From assembly GCA_913057905.1 (NCBI GenBank), contig CAJXPB010000001.1:1-64000 (forward strand): 64,000 nt of DNA, read 5' to 3'. The DNA comes from an uncultured Pseudomonadota bacterium (GTDB lineage: Bacteria; Myxococcota_A; Bradymonadia; Bradymonadales; Bradymonadaceae). The notes below the pieces were generated by a model, which was given only the letters and a program-made list of their open reading frames with translations, was not told the origin of the DNA and did not search any database. Made by a program: the position numbers and the translations under genes. This document shows positions 17,061-25,702 of the stretch, in pieces (positions within the stretch are counted from its first letter, which is position 1; each line of letters begins with the position of its first letter).

Positions 17061-17600
17061 ATGAACGAAGATAAAAAAGGTCAGGTCAGTGTGGAAAGAT
17101 TCGCGCGCAAGTGGCGAATTAGACGAATCCTATTCCTGATTCGGTACTGTGCATTGACGCTTTTACCATTCGTGGGCTGGCCGGTTATAGTCATCTACTA
17201 CATTAAACAAGGTGAATGGGTAGGCGCAATAATATGGCTAATTCTTTACCCAACGTTACTAACCCATTTCGCTGGCTGGCTTCTCGAAATACTCGTCTAC
17301 GTAGTCCGATATCCCTCTATTTCAGTTAATCCAGAAGATTGGGAGGTCCGCATTTCAGACGGGAAGGTTCGGCTCGAAGATGGTTCCGTCTATTGCATGT
17401 TCAGTCTTAAAGAGATAGTGAAGATTAGGGCACGTCAGCCTCAAGAGGAACCTGAAATAGAGATGCCCATTCTTATAGAAATGCTTGAACTGAAAAATGG
17501 CACTTGGGTGCCAATACCTGTTGGTGCTGGCGGTGCTGGCCAGCTCTCATTAATTGCCGACAAGTGTGAGTGGATCGAGCAGGACTACGAGACCATCTAG
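17061..17600 (+). CDS. Membrane protein, possible immunity protein
   Basis: The 179-residue product has a basic N-terminus and two hydrophobic segments at about residues 22-48 and 52-82, then a cytoplasmic or periplasmic beta-rich domain of about 95 residues. I do not recognise the family. The gene is AT-rich and follows a small hydrophobic frame in a region of Rhs debris. An immunity role against a membrane-active toxin is therefore plausible but not shown. Confidence 0.6.
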   Translation: MNEDKKGQVSVERFARKWRIRRILFLIRYCALTLLPFVGWPVIVIYYIKQGEWVGAIIWLILYPTLLTHFAGWLLEILVYVVRYPSISVNPEDWEVRISDGKVRLEDGSVYCMFSLKEIVKIRARQPQEEPEIEMPILIEMLELKNGTWVPIPVGAGGAGQLSLIADKCEWIEQDYETI

Positions 17601-18391
17601 GTAATCAATTCAAGACCAAACCGATAGCAGCGACGTTTTAGTTCAGGATCACCGAAAATGCATTATTAAGCGAGGCTCTCGTGGCTTTCGTTCAACACGC
17701 AACCGCTTTTTATGCTCGTTTCCGAAATGGTCGTCCAAACCCGCCACACCTGACCGAGTTCGCATGAACAGTCATGGCTCAATGGATTTTAGTCAGTAGT
17801 CAGCGCGGAGGAATCCGATTCCATGCTTCGCGACCTGAAAAATAGCGCCGACCGTTGCACGAAAAGCCGCCACCCGAAAGCGCTTCCGATATTCACCCAC
17901 CCTTCATCGCCGACTCAAGCTCCTCATCGACGAGATCATCGTCGTGCTGAGGTCGCTGCGGTCATGCGCTTTCTCCAGGAGCCGGATGTTCCCGGTGCGC
18001 CGCAGGCTAGTTTCAGCCCGCGAGCGCGAGTTCCCGCAGAAAATCACTCTAAAACATCGTCTTGCCGGCGGGGGCGGAGGAACTCATCTCGGGGCCTCCA
18101 ACCCTCGTTCTCGCCGGTCTCCGTAGAGGTCTCCGACCCACTGAGCGCGTCGTTGTAGCGGCCTAAGCGTGCGCGATGTCTCGGGTCCCAGATACGTTCG
18201 TAGGCCTCCGTGAGTTAAAAACTCGAGCGTTCTCACTCTCAGCAAGAGGCTGCGTGGTGCGTGCCTTTCGTGTATGATCCGGTAACGCTCGGCGAATCTC
18301 GATAAATTGCTGAATCAGACCCGTTACCGAGGGTGAAGCAGACGTCGAAATACGACGGATGAAAGGAGTCAAACCGGAAGCGGATTGAACT
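17601..18391. other. Gap without a convincing gene
   Basis: Nearly 800 bases. Overlapping Arg/Ser-rich frames at about 17823-18158 have unnatural composition and look like read-through of decayed DNA. No known element could be identified. Confidence 0.4.
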
Positions 18392-19150
18392 ATGGACACG
18401 AAGATAAGAACGCTAGGAATTAGAGTTCAACCAACCAAGGAATCAATCGAGACTCTTTTCAAAAACTGCTTCAACGAACTTCCTGAGAAACTATGGCCGG
18501 AGTACATTTCCGCTAGCGGCGACGATGTAGGCGAGCCAATTCCGCCGGGAGACCCAAGTCCCATTATCCGCTACTGGGAAGATCATAGTACTATACCGTT
18601 CGTAGGACGAAGTTCAGAACCATCCTATCTACTCTATTTTGGTTTTGAGTTTCAGGAAGACACTAAGCCAGAACCGACACAACTAGAAATGAAACTGCAT
18701 GAAAATCCTGCTTCAGATTTCGCAGAAGCTGTATTTGAGTTCCTAATCCGTGCAACTTGTGCTCAATTCGGATCACTTTCCTCGGAAGAGGACTATCAAA
18801 ACAGACACTGGTTTTCTGTCGAAATACCCGAAGAGTACTCAATTGTTGAAACTAAACGAGGATTGTCTCTAGATGAAACAATTCCCGGAGTATACTTTAA
18901 GACATTTTTCTCGTCTGAGATTGTAGAGGAGTACGATCTGGAATTGGACGATATCCGGCCGATCGCATACGAAGTCAGAGAATTCTCTCATGGCTACTTC
19001 GTTACTTCATACGAGGACGATGAGCTCCTGAGCCGTGGAGAGGCGCGAAATATCGAGAGACGGATCGAAACCGGTATGAACGACGGCGCTTTTTTCCATC
19101 CAGAAGAAGTTAGCGAAGAACAACTTCGCAAAGAAACCCGTATTACCTGA
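18392..19150 (+). CDS. Unknown 252-residue acidic protein, possible immunity protein
   Basis: A soluble, very acidic protein without signal peptide or membrane helix. It starts MDTKIRTLGIRVQP and is rich in Glu, Phe and Tyr, with mixed alpha/beta character. Acidic, AT-rich, single-domain proteins next to Rhs fragments are typical immunity proteins of polymorphic toxins. The length and N-terminal pattern recall Imm52-type proteins, but I cannot confirm this. No ribosome site is obvious before the ATG. Confidence 0.6.
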   Translation: MDTKIRTLGIRVQPTKESIETLFKNCFNELPEKLWPEYISASGDDVGEPIPPGDPSPIIRYWEDHSTIPFVGRSSEPSYLLYFGFEFQEDTKPEPTQLEMKLHENPASDFAEAVFEFLIRATCAQFGSLSSEEDYQNRHWFSVEIPEEYSIVETKRGLSLDETIPGVYFKTFFSSEIVEEYDLELDDIRPIAYEVREFSHGYFVTSYEDDELLSRGEARNIERRIETGMNDGAFFHPEEVSEEQLRKETRIT

Positions 19151-19397
19151 TTCCACTGAATGTTTTTCGTCGTTTCTGCCGAACCTTTTATCGACCGCTT
19201 TACGTACTCTCATGTTTACCCACGCGTTTTCAAAGCCTCAGCCGTACCTTTTAATATACGAAACACTATCCCTGCCAACGACCCAATTCATTGAATCGGC
19301 AACTACACCGAAACGCCGTACGGGTTGATTGCAGAAACCTACTCACTAAGGCATAGATGATGCGTTTTTTTCGCAGAAGACTCTCTAGGAGGGTGAT

Positions 19398-20054
19398 ATG
19401 GGACTCGCGTTATCCGTAGGAATCCTCGCGGAGATGAAAGAACTTGGAGAGGAGGAAGGCTATAGGCGGAGGAGGGAAGAAATCGAAGCCCTTCAGGCCT
19501 TCCTAGACGACTCCGGTTTCGAGACCTGGGACGAGCCAGAGGACTCTTCCGAGCTGGACACGCATGCGGACCTTCTGAGTTTCCCGGTCTCGTTTCTCCA
19601 CTTTCTGAGGCGGGCGTATGCCCGCGTCCGGCAAGACCCGCATGCGGCGCTTCAGCCAGTCGAATCGGAGTTTTTATCCGACGAGGACGAGGATATTATG
19701 AACGCTGTGAGCCGTTGGGGCGACTCTCACCTACTCTGTCATTCGGACCACAGCGGCTACTACGTACCAATTCAATTTGACGAACCACTCTTCGCCCCGG
19801 AAGGAGCCGACGTTCCCGGCTACGGTATGGTCGGCTCTAGCTATGGGCTGATGGAAGAGCTTCGCGTTATCGCTCCACATATCGAGGTAGAAGTCGATGA
19901 AGACGGCAACCTGCCTGAATCCGAGGTCGAACGGATCAACGGAATTAACGATACCAGCAACCACCAATTCGGAGCTGAACAAACGGCATTCTTGACCCTA
20001 TGGGAAGCAGCCCGGGTGAGTATCGCGCAAAGGGCAGCAATCTGCTTCCATTGA
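19398..20054 (+). CDS. Unknown 218-residue protein, probable immunity protein
   Basis: It starts MGLALSVGILAEMKELGEEE after AGGAGGGTG. The central and C-terminal segments (HLLCHSDHSGYYVPIQFDEP, then GMVGSSYGLMEELRVIAPHI) resemble a family of cytosolic proteins often found beside Rhs and other toxin genes, and in myxobacteria-like genomes. I recall the pattern but cannot name the domain. It lies 175 bases before the first Rhs fragment. Confidence 0.65.
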   Translation: MGLALSVGILAEMKELGEEEGYRRRREEIEALQAFLDDSGFETWDEPEDSSELDTHADLLSFPVSFLHFLRRAYARVRQDPHAALQPVESEFLSDEDEDIMNAVSRWGDSHLLCHSDHSGYYVPIQFDEPLFAPEGADVPGYGMVGSSYGLMEELRVIAPHIEVEVDEDGNLPESEVERINGINDTSNHQFGAEQTAFLTLWEAARVSIAQRAAICFH

Positions 20055-20228
20055 GTGATTCCCCCCACCACAGTTGTCGAATGGTAAGTCCTCGCCAGAA
20101 ACCGCCACTCGGCGGCCGTTTTGCGTGATAGAGTGATGGCTCAATTGGACTGAGTCAGGAGCCATTAGGACAGGTATCGACGCCGTGAGACGACGTACCA
20201 ATCTGCGCACAAACAGCCGCTACCCGGT

Positions 20229-20739
20229 GAACCCAGCCAGACCCGCGCCTACACCGAAAGCTACGACTACGATAAAGTCGGCAATATGAAGACACTGACC
20301 CACGACTACGGGGCCGGCTCGGGGACCTGGACGCGGGACTACGTCACCGAGTCGACCACCAACCGCCTCGATCAGATGACCTCCGCGGGCGGGACGCATC
20401 AATACACCTACGATGGTGCCGGCAATCTGACCTCAGAGAACACCGATAGAAAAATACGAGTGGGACGTCCGAGGGCGGATGCGGTCGTTTCGCAATCAAG
20501 TGTCTGGCAGCCAGGCGACCGTCTTTGCCCACTACACCTACGATGGCGGCGGACAACGCGTCCAGAAGGTCGTCTCCAAGGACTCAGCCAAGCCGGTCCA
20601 CTCGGTCTATATCGGCGGGATCTTTGAGCACCACGAGCGGATCGATGGCGGATCGGTCGACGCCGAGGTCAACCACCTGCATGTGATGGACGACCAGAAG
20701 CGTGTGGCCATCGAGCGTGTAGGCTCAGAGCCAGTTTAG
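20229..20739 (+). pseudogene. Rhs core fragment, copy 1
   Basis: A piece of an Rhs/YD-repeat core without start or end. YD motifs (ESYDYDKVGNMKTL, TYDGAGNLTSEN) are followed by a one-base insertion near 20450 (gatagaaaaatacg where copy 2 has one base fewer). The reading frame then changes and resumes at RSFRNQVSGSQATV. It stops just after the VGSE segment, where the sequence joins the upstream region of the next small gene. It is a displaced fragment left by recombination. Confidence 0.8.
20237..20731 (+). repeat. Direct repeat shared by the two Rhs fragments, copy 1
   Basis: About 495 bases nearly identical to 22632-23125, offset by 2.4 kb with a one-base indel. Several small orphan genes lie between the copies. 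The match ends abruptly at both sides. Confidence 0.85.
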
Positions 20740-20756
20740 AACCCACCGGAGTAAAT

Positions 20757-21161
20757 ATGAGTGAACGATTCAATAGCAAAAATAACCACGCCTATGGTCT
20801 CGTTACCGGGGACATCGTGGATCTTGGAGCATATTACGAACAGGATGGCGTCCATCGATTTGATGGACCGCTCATTCGTCTGGAGAGAGACTATCCGTCC
20901 TACACGCTTCCGATAGACCTGTTGAAGAAATTCATGCGCAGATACTGGGAGGCAAATTTAGAAAGGGGAGTTCTTATTGGTGACGAGGACTACACTTGGT
21001 ACGAGAATAAGTTTCATACGGGCGACGATCCAATTCCTCGAGTTGGCTACAAATACGATTATGACGTCCCGCTCAGCAAGTACCTGCCTGAAATCGAGGA
21101 AGATCGTGTGAAGGAGCGAATCTTGAGTGACCCGAAATGCGACCCCTTAGCGGAGGTCTAG
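20757..21161 (+). CDS. Unknown 134-residue protein after the Rhs fragment
   Basis: It starts MSERFNSKNNHAYG behind CCGGAG and is soluble and Tyr/Asp/Glu-rich. It directly follows the point where Rhs copy 1 breaks off, the place where an immunity gene or toxin tail would be expected. No toxin motif is visible, so an orphan immunity protein is the more likely reading. AT-rich compared with the Rhs core. Confidence 0.6.
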   Translation: MSERFNSKNNHAYGLVTGDIVDLGAYYEQDGVHRFDGPLIRLERDYPSYTLPIDLLKKFMRRYWEANLERGVLIGDEDYTWYENKFHTGDDPIPRVGYKYDYDVPLSKYLPEIEEDRVKERILSDPKCDPLAEV

Positions 21162-21819
21162 ACAAAAAGGACCACCTAGAAGTTTTCCGGGCAGCTAGAT
21201 AATTGGCGAGAGGGTTTACGCCCTTCGATGATTAGGACTTGACCCCCATCCAGCTTCCCTTAACACCCCTGAGCGTAGGACAAAGTTTTTGCTCGCATCT
21301 GGCATACAGATTTCGAGCACGACGGGAAGCCGTTCGGTTGGATACCACGGGGCTTCCCGTCACCTGTTTCTTAAGGCCGACAACACGCCGATGCTCGCCT
21401 CCTTTCGGCGTGGACTACCATCAGATACCCTGCCTGCCGAGTTTTCAGATCGGGATGGACAAACCCGACGGATTCGGATGAATCCATCGCGTAGCCTGCG
21501 TCGATTTGGCTACCTGGGCCTCATATACCGTGCGCCGTTACAGCTGTCTGACCACACGCTCAGTCAGGTCGAACCGTTTGTCGGCTTTTCGGGCAGGAAC
21601 TGCGCCGCCATCTGACGAAAGGGGGGGGTGCCTCGAACTCAAGATCGAGTGGCATTTCGGTTTGGAGTTCCACCCGGGAAGTCGTGTTGTACTGAGACAT
21701 CGAAGGGCGCCGGTGTGTTGGGCGAGAATCAGGAACTCACGCGGCACTTCACACCTGACCTCCCCCCAAGAAGATCCGCCTTCACAAATAATCCAGACTA
21801 GATAAGTGGCAGTTTTCTA
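21162..21819. other. Gap without a convincing gene
   Basis: About 650 bases with several short Pro/Arg/Ser-rich frames in different phases and no ribosome sites. It reads as degraded DNA. I could not assign it to a family. Confidence 0.4.
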
Positions 21820-22302
21820 ATGGCTCACTTTCCAACTACCGAACTGCACGGAGCCGTCATTTGCGGCGGATTAGTCTTCTTCCTCGCGTCTTGCTCTCAT
21901 CAGTCTCACGCGCGCACTGAGAATAAACCCGACTTCGATCCCCGCCCACGCTCCGTCTGCAAAGAGTACGGGGCACCGGCTTCGCGATCGTCAAAAACGC
22001 GAGTTACTCGGAGCGAATGCGATGTCATTTTTCGGGACCACAGAGAGTTACGTCCCATCCGGAAAGACGCCACTGGAAAAACGGTTAATGAGGAGGTGCT
22101 GATGGACGCATGTCAGGAAATAGCTTGGACCAAGGCAAGCCATTTCCAACTTGAGAACATGAGTCGTAAACATGAATGTCACGAATACTGTAGCGTGGTA
22201 CCCAACCTCAATGATCCTGATGACAATATTCGTTGCAGCAGAATCTGTGGATTGACGGTAGACTTCGACTTGGTCGGATTTTCGTGTCAGCCCACTGATT
22301 GA
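21820..22302 (+). CDS. Small Cys-containing lipoprotein
   Basis: The 160-residue product has a hydrophobic N-terminus ending in the lipobox LASC (Cys25). The mature part contains seven further Cys, suggesting disulfides outside the cytoplasm. No family recognised. It lies between the two Rhs fragments and could be a periplasmic immunity protein, but this is a guess from context. Confidence 0.55.
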   Translation: MAHFPTTELHGAVICGGLVFFLASCSHQSHARTENKPDFDPRPRSVCKEYGAPASRSSKTRVTRSECDVIFRDHRELRPIRKDATGKTVNEEVLMDACQEIAWTKASHFQLENMSRKHECHEYCSVVPNLNDPDDNIRCSRICGLTVDFDLVGFSCQPTD

Positions 22303-22362
22303 AGAAGTATGGGCTCAGGGGTAGCGTGTAGATATTGAGGTTGCTTCCGTCTGCGATCAGAG

Positions 22363-23608
22363 GGCTACACCAAGCCGAACAGCACGACCTACGCGCCGGA
22401 CGGGACAACGCCCCGCCAGGATTTTAGCTACACCTACGATGGGGTCGGGAATGTGACCCGAATCGACAGTAGTGGAAACAACGTCGGCATCGGGGTTACC
22501 AACAGCTTGACCCGAACCTTTCAGTACGATCCGCTGTATCGGCTCACCGAGGCGACCGGCCGCGAATACGCCGCCAACCCGTCGAACCCCTGGGACTACA
22601 TGCCGGCCGGCGGCAACGCCAACGATCCCAACCAGACCCGCGCCTACACCGAAAGCTACGACTACGATAAAGTCGGCAACATGAAGACACTGACCCATGA
22701 CTACGGGGCCGGCACGGGGACCTGGACGCGCGACTATGTGACCGAGTCGACGACCAACCGCCTCGATCAGATGACCTCGGCAGGCGGCACGCATCAATAC
22801 ACCTATGACGATGCGGGGAACCTGACCTCAGAGAATACCGACCGCAAATACGAGTGGGACGCCCGCGGACGGATGCGGTCGTTTCGCAATCAAGTGTCTG
22901 GCAGCCAGGCCACCGTCTTTGCCCACTACACCTACGATGGCGGCGGACAGCGCGTCCAGAAGGTCGTCTCCAAGGACTCAGGCAAGCCGGTCCACTCGGT
23001 CTATATCGGCGGGATCTTCGAGCATCATGAGCGAATCGACGGCGGCACTGTCGACGCCGAGGTCAACCACCTGCATGTGATGGACGACCAGAAGCGGGTG
23101 GCCATCGAGCGTGTCGGCTCAGAGCTGGACGGCTCCAATCCGCCGACGACCCAGTACCATCTGGGCGACCATCTGCAGTCCTCAAACGTCGTCCTGGACG
23201 GCACCGGCACCCTGTTTAATCGCGAGGAGTACCGCCCCTTCGGTGAGTCAAGCTTCGGCTCCTACCAGACGAAACGCTACCGATTTAGCGGCCAGGAACG
23301 CGATGAGGAGAGCAGCCTCAGCTACCACGGCGCTCGCTACTACGCCCCTGGACCGCCCAGTGGACTTCGCCGGACCCGAAGGGCATGGTCGATGGAACAA
23401 ATCTGTGTATGGATACAGCGGAACCGAAGCCTTTCTCTTGAGTCTATTAAACAGGGCTCTAAAGAAACTGCTGGAGATTTTTGGCTCGAAATTGATCAGC
23501 AAGGTAGAAGTCAAGCCAAAGACCTCGACGGCGCCGAAACTTCTGATTAAGACTTGTCTGAATCAGACCCAGAAAAACCCCAAGAAAAAGGAAAGGAAAT
23601 ATACGTAA
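22363..23608 (+). pseudogene. Rhs core fragment, copy 2, with broken C-terminus
   Basis: Open frame from the YTKPNSTTYAPD segment through YD repeats into the conserved end of the Rhs core (RFSGQERDEESSLSYHGARY, then YYAP). The expected continuation WTAQWTSPDPKGMVDG lies one frame away, so a base is missing near 23347. A second shift near 23408 leads to YGYSGTEAFLLSLLNRALKK and a Lys-rich tail to 23608. The N-terminal shell and any working toxin are absent. It looks like a displaced core-plus-tip fragment. An IS256-type element begins 63 bases later. Confidence 0.82.
22632..23125 (+). repeat. Direct repeat shared by the two Rhs fragments, copy 2
   Basis: Partner of 20237-20731. Identity remains high over almost 500 bases. 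Copy 2 keeps the intact frame where copy 1 has the extra base. Confidence 0.85.
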
Positions 23609-23670
23609 CTTCTCTTAGTACTTATAATTCTGGTGGCTCTAAGGTTCTTACGAATAGTTGAGTCCATAAA

Positions 23671-25018
23671 GTTGTGTAACTCGGCCAGAGTTTGAAAACG
23701 GCCACCGCTCTCCAGATAGGCTTTTTGTGAACCAAACAAAGAAGCCAACAACCTGGAGAAAACGATGGCCGAGATCGAGATTACGATCGATGAGGAGCAA
23801 ATCGAAGACATCGCCAGCGGACGGGGTCTGGCGGCGCTGCTGCGTCCGGTGCTCAATGAGATTCTGGAGGCGGAGATGACCGACCACGTCAATGCCGAAC
23901 CTCACGAGCGATCCGAGGAGCGAACCGGTCGACGCAACGGTCACTACGAACGAGGGCTGACGACGCGAGTGGGGCCGGTAGAGCTGACCGTCCCAAGAGA
24001 CCGTGAGGGCACCTTCGATACGGCGTTGTTTGAGCGGTATCAACGCTCAGAGAAAGCACTCGTGCTGGCGATGATGGAGATGGTTATCAACGGCGTCTCA
24101 ACCCGGAAAGTCAAAAAGATTACCGAGGAGCTGTGTGGCCGAGAATTTGCCAAATCGACGGTCAGTGACCTGACTCGGGATCTCAACGAACAGGTCGAAG
24201 CGTGGAACGAACGGCCGCTCGACGACATGGAGTACCCCTTCGTGCTCGTCGATGCCATGCAGCTGAAAGTCCGCCGCCAGGGAGCCGTCCGATCGACGAG
24301 CGCGCTGATCCTGGTCGGTGTCAACGAAGAGGGCTACCGGGAGATCCTTGGAGTCCGCATCGCCAACTCGGAGACCCAGGAGAGCTGGAAGGAGACCTTC
24401 CGATGGCTAAAGAGCCGAGGCCTGAGAGGCGTCGAACTCGTCGTCTCCGACGCCCATGAAGGACTCGTCGATGCCCTGCGTCTTTGCTTCCAGGGAGCCA
24501 CCTGGCAGCGGTGCCAGACGCACCTGAGACGCAACGTCCTCGACAAGACGCCCACGAGTCACTCGGACACCATGCATCGCGGGCTCGACAACATCTTCGA
24601 AGCGGACAGCCAGGAAGACGCCCGTTCAGCCTTCAACGAACTCGCTGCCGAGCTGGAGGGCAAGGCCGACCGTGCACTCAAGACGCTTGAACTCGGCCTT
24701 GAGGACGCAACCGCCGTCCTGAGACTGCCCGAAAAGTATCGACGCCGCCTTCGGACGACGAACGCCTTAGAGCGGCTTATCGAAGAGGTCAGGCGTCTCG
24801 AGAAGGTCATCCGGATCTTCCCCAATGAGGAGTCCGCATGGCGTCTCGTCGGGGCTTACCTGGCCGAGCGACACGAGGAATGGTCCACCGGAAGAAGATA
24901 CCTCAAAATGGACGAATATCGCGAATGGAAACGGACGACAGAACCGGAGAAACAACTTCAGCCAGTGGCCGCTGAATGACCGAAATTAGGAAGCCTTCTG
25001 GAGAGGCGAGTTACACAA
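23671..25018 (+). mobile_element. IS256-family insertion sequence
   Basis: Terminal inverted repeats begin TTGTGTAACTCG on both sides (23671 onward and, inverted, ending at 25018). They enclose one intact transposase gene. No 8-9 bp target duplication is visible in the flanks (CCATAAAG left, TTTGTCGG right). Confidence 0.85.
23765..24979 (+). CDS. IS256-family (Mutator-type) transposase
   Basis: A 404-residue transposase of normal family length. It contains the N-terminal RRNGHYERGLTTRVGPVELT segment, the first catalytic Asp region (LVDAMQLKVRR), the second (VVSDAHEGL) followed by WQRCQTHLRRNVL, and the late Glu in TTNALERLIEEVRR. The frame is unbroken, so it may be active. Confidence 0.93.
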   Translation: MAEIEITIDEEQIEDIASGRGLAALLRPVLNEILEAEMTDHVNAEPHERSEERTGRRNGHYERGLTTRVGPVELTVPRDREGTFDTALFERYQRSEKALVLAMMEMVINGVSTRKVKKITEELCGREFAKSTVSDLTRDLNEQVEAWNERPLDDMEYPFVLVDAMQLKVRRQGAVRSTSALILVGVNEEGYREILGVRIANSETQESWKETFRWLKSRGLRGVELVVSDAHEGLVDALRLCFQGATWQRCQTHLRRNVLDKTPTSHSDTMHRGLDNIFEADSQEDARSAFNELAAELEGKADRALKTLELGLEDATAVLRLPEKYRRRLRTTNALERLIEEVRRLEKVIRIFPNEESAWRLVGAYLAERHEEWSTGRRYLKMDEYREWKRTTEPEKQLQPVAAE

Positions 25019-25087
25019 TTTGTCGGACTTGATCGACGGCGGAAACCGTGAAAGCGACATACGTTCGCCGCATCCGAGGGGAACAAC

Positions 25088-25606
25088 ATGAGTAATGATG
25101 GTCAGGAAGCGAGCCACCAAGGCGAGAATTCTGGAAGTACGTCTCCGACGAAGCCTTCGGAAACATCCGAGGAGCAATCTCGGCAGATTCCATCCGGAGT
25201 TCAGGAGTCACCGAAGAGCGGAGAACGGAACTCCAAAGGCACTCCCAGACAAGTTGGTTCGGGACGAATCTCGGACAAGGCTGGCCCCCAAACCGTCGGA
25301 TCGTCCGGTGAATCCACCCAATCTGCGACAGATGGGGTTGATTCGGGTAACACCATGTTTGGTTGGTCACGAGTCCTCGGTAGACTAATCGGGGCTATTT
25401 TGGCGTTGGCATTCGTCCGCTTTGTGATCTTAAGCAAGGCCCAAGTAATCGGTTGGAAAATGTTTTGGGCGAGGCTCTTTGACGGCCAAACTCTGGAACT
25501 CCAGTTCGTACTAAAAACCCAGACTTTCTGGATTTGTGTGATTGGTCTCGCAGTTGGAGCGCTTTCAGGAGGTTTTCTTCCCAGGGTTTTCCGTAGAGAC
25601 GCGTAG
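25088..25606 (+). CDS. Membrane protein with long disordered N-terminus
   Basis: The first ~95 residues are Ser/Gly/Glu-rich and look disordered. Two hydrophobic helices follow at about 97-117 and 145-165, and the C-terminus is basic. It starts MSNDGQEASHQG behind GAGGGGAAC. Family unknown. It sits between the IS256 element and the BREX-side TPR gene. Confidence 0.6.
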   Translation: MSNDGQEASHQGENSGSTSPTKPSETSEEQSRQIPSGVQESPKSGERNSKGTPRQVGSGRISDKAGPQTVGSSGESTQSATDGVDSGNTMFGWSRVLGRLIGAILALAFVRFVILSKAQVIGWKMFWARLFDGQTLELQFVLKTQTFWICVIGLAVGALSGGFLPRVFRRDA

Positions 25607-25702
25607 AGAAAACCAATAGTCTCAAGGAACTGAGTTTTCATCGGACTAAAAGGGTTCATCGGAGAGGAGCGTGAATGTCCACTCAGCTAAGACAGAAGCT
25701 AC

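Noticed and set aside
17823..18158. 111-residue frame in the Rhs region
   Set aside because: Unnatural Ser/Arg/Pro composition, overlapping frames and no ribosome site; no family pattern.
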